From positions 29,704 through 93,703 of the forward strand of contig NZ_LGUR01000209.1 of the NCBI RefSeq assembly GCF_001270495.1: 64,000 nt of DNA, given 5' to 3'. Below the pieces are notes generated by a model, which was not told where the DNA came from, made no database searches, and worked only from the letters and a program-made list of their open reading frames with translations. The position numbers and the translations under genes are program-made. Shown one piece after another: positions 60,262 to 64,000 of this stretch (position 1 is its first letter; the number at the start of each line of letters is the position of its first letter). Source of the stretch: Streptomyces viridochromogenes. GTDB lineage: Bacteria; Actinomycetota; Actinomycetes; Streptomycetales; Streptomycetaceae.

Positions 60262-61448
60262 GGGGAGGGCTCGCGCGCTACCGGCAACTCCTGTCCGGAC
60301 CGGGCATGCTGGGCTGCGGCACGGCCGCACTGGCGAGCAAGTTCCAGGGCTCGATGTTCTCACTGAGCCTGCTGTTCACCGTCGCCCCCGGTCGCTCCTA
60401 CGCGACCGCGGGCGCGGTGGCGGCCGTCTCGGCGCTGGGCGGCATCGCCGCCCCGGCGCGCGGGCGGCTGCTGGACCGCAGACGGTATGCGCCGGTGCTG
60501 TGGTCGGTGCTCGCGCTGCACGCGGTGCTCGTCGCCGTGCTCCTCGTCAACGAGGGCGCCCGCGGACCGCTGCCGATCACCTTCGCCGCGGCACTGGGGG
60601 CGAACATCGCCGCCCCTCCCGTCGGTGTGGTCACCCGGGTCATGTGGCGGTTCGTCACCTCCGAGGAGAACCGGTCGACGGCCCTGGCGCTGGACGCGGT
60701 CCTGGCCGACGTCGGGTTCATCCTGGGGCCGATGGCGGTCGGCGTGACCAGTTCGCTGCTGGCTCCGTCGGCCTCCATGGCGGCGAGTGTCCTGGCCAGC
60801 ACGTTGGCCACGGTGTTGCTGCTACGAGCCCTGAAGGGCCGGGAGCCCGCCAAGTCCGGCACCGCCGACCGGAGTTGGAAGGGGTCGTTGGCCAGCGCCC
60901 CGCTGCGGCTGCTCCTCGGTTGCACGCTGTTCTTCTCGGCGGCGGTCGGCGGGGTCGAGGTCATCCTCGCCTCGCACGGCGGGGAGTTGCTCGGCAGTGT
61001 GCTGGTGAGCGTGCTGTCCGTCGGTAGCATCGCGGGCGGCCTCGCCGTCGGCGCCCTGGCCCCGGGCCACGCGGCGCGGGTCGGCCGGCTGCCGTCGCTG
61101 CTGCTCTACCTGAGCGCGGCAGGGGCGCTGCTCGCGGTGTCCGACGCAGGCCACGTCGTGCTGACCGTCGCGCTGGTGATGGCCGTGGGAATGGCCTTCG
61201 GCCCGTGTTTCGTGGCGCTGTACGGACAGACCGCGGAGTTCTCACCGGCCGGGAGCGCGGCCGAGACGCAGGCGTGGGTGGGCGCGGCCCTTCAGGGCGG
61301 TAGCGCCCTCGGTCAGGCCGCCGGTGCCTATACGCTCGATTCCCTGGGCTTCGGCCGGGCCATGGCCCTGATCCCTCTCTTCGCCCTTCTCGGGGCGGGG
61401 CTGGCCCTTTTCGCCGAACGGATCACGCCTCGGGTCGTGGCCGAATGA
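60258..61448 (+). CDS. MFS exporter of the biosynthetic cluster
   Basis: This 396-residue major-facilitator protein has about twelve hydrophobic segments (GCGTAALASKFQGSMFSLSL, VTRVMWRFVTSEENRSTALA, LADVGFILGPMAVGVTSSLL, VVLTVALVMAVGMAFGPCFV). The ATG overlaps the stop of ligase 3 by 4 nt, so it is cotranslated with the pathway and is the likely product exporter and self-resistance factor. Substrate inferred from position only. Confidence 0.85.
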   Translation: MRGGLARYRQLLSGPGMLGCGTAALASKFQGSMFSLSLLFTVAPGRSYATAGAVAAVSALGGIAAPARGRLLDRRRYAPVLWSVLALHAVLVAVLLVNEGARGPLPITFAAALGANIAAPPVGVVTRVMWRFVTSEENRSTALALDAVLADVGFILGPMAVGVTSSLLAPSASMAASVLASTLATVLLLRALKGREPAKSGTADRSWKGSLASAPLRLLLGCTLFFSAAVGGVEVILASHGGELLGSVLVSVLSVGSIAGGLAVGALAPGHAARVGRLPSLLLYLSAAGALLAVSDAGHVVLTVALVMAVGMAFGPCFVALYGQTAEFSPAGSAAETQAWVGAALQGGSALGQAAGAYTLDSLGFGRAMALIPLFALLGAGLALFAERITPRVVAE

Positions 61449-61564
61449 CGGGCGGGCGGGGCGGACCACCACGCGGCGACGGCGGACGCCGTGAACGAGG
61501 CGGTCCGCCGCACCCCCGCCCTGTACCCAGTACACGGATATACCAACGAAGCGGAGCGAATGAC

Positions 61565-64000
61565 GTGTTGGGCCCCCACGCCGACGAACTTCCCCTCCTG
61601 ACCGGCCAGTCGGGCATATGGCTTGCCCAGCAGCTGGATCCGACGAGCCCCGCCTACCAGGTCGCCGAGAGCGTGGACATCCGCGGCCCCCTCGATGTCG
61701 GCCTGTTCGAGTCGGCTCTCCGGCGGACGGTGGAGGAGTGCGAGGCGTACCGTCTGCGGCTCACCGGCTCGGCCGAGGACAAGCGGCAGGTGATCGAGGA
61801 GCCCGCACCGTCGGCGCCGCTGCGCCTCGTGGACCTCAGCGCCGAGCAGGACCCGTGGGCCGCCGTACGGGAACACGTCGACGGCGGCCTGCGGGAGGCG
61901 CCGGACCTCGACGCGGGCGCCGGCGTCACCCAGCTCCTCTTCAAGCTCGCCGCCGACCGGCACGTGTGGCACCAGCGGGTGCACCTCGCTCTGGCCGACC
62001 GGCAGACCCTGCGTCTCGTCACGGCACGCGTCGCGGAGCTGTACCGCGCCCAACCCGAGGGCGCGGAGTGCGCAGCCGGGTTCCGCCCCTTCCGCGACCT
62101 CGTCGAGGAGGAGACCGCGTATCTCGGTTCCGCGGCCTGTGCCCAGGACCGCGCGTACTGGCTGCAGACGCTCGCCGGGCGGCCCGACCCGGTCAGCCTC
62201 GCCGGACGTTTCGCGGCTGCCTCCGCCACACACCTCCGGCACACGACCGAGCTGACCCCCGCCCAGGCCGCCGCGCTGCGAGCCATGGCCCGACGCCTCG
62301 ACGTCGGACTGCCGACGGTGGTGCTCGCCGCGGTCGCGCTCTACACCGGCCGAATGACCGGAGCGGACGACCTGGTCCTCGGCCTGCCCGTGTCCGGGCG
62401 GGACGACGACCGGAAGCGGTCCGGGGCCGGCATGCTCGCGAACGTCCTGCCCCTGCGCGTGACGACCGCGCCCCACCTCAGCGTCACCGCGCTGATCGGG
62501 CAGGTGGACGAGGCCGTGGCCGAAGCACTGTCGCACCGGCGCTACCGCTACGAGGACCTGCGCCGCGACCTGAAACTGAGCGGGAGTTCACAGCACCTGG
62601 CCGTGACCAGGGTCGACATCCCGACGGACGACACCGCACTGAGCTTCGGACCGTGCCCGGCGACCACCCGCACCCACGGCAACGGTCCCGTCGAGGACCT
62701 GGTCTACGGCGTCCACCCGAGCGCGGACGGGGAGAGTCTGCGCCTGGACATCGATGCCAACCCCGCGCTCTACGAGCCCGCCGAGACAGCCGAACACGCC
62801 GGGCGACTCCTGCGCGTGCTGGAAGCGATGACCGCCGATCCCGGCGCGCTGATCGGCGACATCGACCTGCTCGGGGAGGCCGAGCGGCAGCGGATGCTCA
62901 CCGAGTGGAACGAGACGGACACACCGTTCCCGGCGGACGCCACGGTGCACTCGCTGTTCGAGGCCCACGCCGACAGCGCCCCCGACGCCGTCGCGCTGGT
63001 GTCGGGCACGACACGACTGACGTACGCCCAGCTCAACGCACGCGCCAACACGCTGGCCCATCGGCTGATCGAGCTCGGTGTACGCCCCGAGGACCGTGTC
63101 GCGGTGTTCCAGGAGCGCACGGCGGAACTGGTGGTGTCCTCACTGGCCGTGCTCAAGGCGGGCGGAGCATACGTACCCATCGATCCGCACCAGCCCGGAT
63201 CGCGTTCGGAGTTCATCCTCCGGGACACGGCGGCCGTGGCCCTGCTGACCGACCGCGAGCGGCACGAGATCGGCTTCGCGGTGGACGTTCCGATCGTGCG
63301 GGTGGGGCACGAGCCCGAAGCCGAGGGCCTTTCCTCGGCCGATCCGGGCGTCCCCACGGACGCACAGCAACTCGTCTACGTGATGTACACATCCGGTTCG
63401 ACGGGCACACCGAAGGGCGTCGCCAACACCCACCGCAACGTCGTGCACCTGGCCGCCGACCGCTACTGGCGCACCGGCAACCACGAACGCGTGCTGATGC
63501 ACTCCCCGTACGCCTTCGACGCCTCGACCTTCGAGATCTGGACGCCGTTGCTCACCGGCGGCCGGATCGTGGCCGCCCCGCCGGGCCGACTGGACGCCGG
63601 TGCCCTGGCCGCCGTCATCGCCGAGCAGGAGGTGACCGGGCTCTTCGTCAGTGCCGGTCTCTTCAGGGTCATGGCCGACGAGCACCCCGAGTGCTTCGCA
63701 GGGGTCCGCGAGATCTGGGCCGGAGGCGACGTCGTCTCCCCGGACGCCGTACGCCGGGTGCTCCAGGCCTGCCCCGACACCGTGGTCGCCAACGAGTACG
63801 GCCCCACGGAGACGACCGTGTTCTCCACCGTCAACCCGATGCGCGCGGGCGACCCCGTGCCGGAGTCCATCGTCCCCATCGGGCGTCCGCTGTGGAACAC
63901 GCGGGTCTATGTGCTGGATGGGGGGTTGCGGCCGGTTCCGGTGGGTGTGGCGGGTGAGTTGTATGTGGCTGGGGTGGGGTTGGCGCGTGGGTATCTGGGG
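61565..64000 (+). CDS. Nonribosomal peptide synthetase (C-A-..., truncated by window end)
   Basis: The first 812 codons show a condensation-like domain then an adenylation domain. The C domain (LPLLTGQSGIWLAQQLDPTS, FRDLVEEETAYLGSAACAQD) has VHLALADR instead of HHxxxDG near residues 139-146, so its chemistry is doubtful. The A domain has LKAGGAYVPIDP, YTSGSTGTPKGV, FDASTFEIW, NEYGPTETTVFSTV and GELYVAGVGLARGYLG (A2-A6). A hand alignment gives specificity positions near D-A-F-F-W-G-E-V-F-K, tentative, with no substrate prediction. GGAG precedes GTG 61565 by 8 nt. Thiolation and later domains lie beyond the edge. Base usage changes sharply after about 63910. Confidence 0.9.
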   Translation, partial: MLGPHADELPLLTGQSGIWLAQQLDPTSPAYQVAESVDIRGPLDVGLFESALRRTVEECEAYRLRLTGSAEDKRQVIEEPAPSAPLRLVDLSAEQDPWAAVREHVDGGLREAPDLDAGAGVTQLLFKLAADRHVWHQRVHLALADRQTLRLVTARVAELYRAQPEGAECAAGFRPFRDLVEEETAYLGSAACAQDRAYWLQTLAGRPDPVSLAGRFAAASATHLRHTTELTPAQAAALRAMARRLDVGLPTVVLAAVALYTGRMTGADDLVLGLPVSGRDDDRKRSGAGMLANVLPLRVTTAPHLSVTALIGQVDEAVAEALSHRRYRYEDLRRDLKLSGSSQHLAVTRVDIPTDDTALSFGPCPATTRTHGNGPVEDLVYGVHPSADGESLRLDIDANPALYEPAETAEHAGRLLRVLEAMTADPGALIGDIDLLGEAERQRMLTEWNETDTPFPADATVHSLFEAHADSAPDAVALVSGTTRLTYAQLNARANTLAHRLIELGVRPEDRVAVFQERTAELVVSSLAVLKAGGAYVPIDPHQPGSRSEFILRDTAAVALLTDRERHEIGFAVDVPIVRVGHEPEAEGLSSADPGVPTDAQQLVYVMYTSGSTGTPKGVANTHRNVVHLAADRYWRTGNHERVLMHSPYAFDASTFEIWTPLLTGGRIVAAPPGRLDAGALAAVIAEQEVTGLFVSAGLFRVMADEHPECFAGVREIWAGGDVVSPDAVRRVLQACPDTVVANEYGPTETTVFSTVNPMRAGDPVPESIVPIGRPLWNTRVYVLDGGLRPVPVGVAGELYVAGVGLARGYLG

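Noticed and set aside
61618..63957. 779-codon + frame overlapping the NRPS
   Set aside because: Arg/Pro/Gly-rich shadow; the NRPS frame from 61565 carries all C and A domain motifs.
1..64000. tRNA, rRNA, CRISPR arrays and plasmid origins
   Set aside because: I looked for clover-leaf patterns, rRNA-like blocks, regular repeat-spacer units and iteron/origin features and saw none. The only regular short direct repeats are the three 11-mers near 13.9 kb.

Overview
The window looks like a Streptomyces chromosome, most likely chromosome arm. It is very GC-rich with strong GC3 bias, uses many GTG and TTG starts, carries a divergent third-type EF-Tu gene (tuf3), and has short Streptomyces-type intergenic repeats (22.2 kb, 30.75 kb). 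I see no tRNA, rRNA or CRISPR array. The NRPS gene at the right edge runs out of the window.

Layout. (A) 1-13.9 kb is accessory and partly decayed. It holds an IS256 remnant, an aldehyde dehydrogenase, a multiply frameshifted PAS-GAF-SpoIIE-HATPase phosphatase, and a modified-ortho aromatic catabolic operon (ring-cleavage dioxygenase, muconate-type cycloisomerase, maleylacetate reductase) facing its IclR regulator. A cyclase-family hydrolase lies beyond the regulator. Next come a methylmalonyl-CoA mutase remnant, abutting IS3 and ISL3 fragments, a DUF234-type ATPase and a broken MazG-like gene. Three 11-bp direct repeats and an inverted repeat (13.90-13.98 kb) mark the edge of this block. (B) 14-40 kb is mostly ordinary core or lineage-core sequence: uppP, a Gfo/Idh and PmoA-like pair, a HxlR regulator facing a thiolase, DNA alkylation repair, tuf3 behind a possible leader-peptide attenuator, galU, a sigma-like/ricin membrane protein, carboxylesterase, DedA, transporters with divergent regulators (XRE-cupin, ArsR), 4-hydroxybenzoate hydroxylase and small housekeeping genes.

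(C) 40.1-48.6 kb is a candidate caspase-like conflict locus. It contains a 1313-residue NACHT-membrane-CHAT protease, an adjacent serine alpha/beta hydrolase, and a convergent ECF-sigma-like/CHAT fusion. The fusion's reading frame is broken by a perfect 14-bp tandem duplication. A B3/B4 tRNA-editing-type gene follows.

(D) 51-64 kb is a biosynthetic gene cluster on the + strand with very tight spacing. FolE, QueD, QueE and QueC should make preQ0 (7-cyano-7-deazaguanine) from GTP. Three ATP-grasp ligases, a two-gene B12-dependent glutamate-mutase-like enzyme, a fatty-acid-desaturase-like membrane oxygenase, an MFS exporter and an NRPS accompany them. This suggests a deazaguanine-amino acid or peptide hybrid that I do not recognise. 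A 936-bp lower-GC region with hairpins and small ORFs (50.07-51.01 kb) precedes the cluster and probably holds its promoter.
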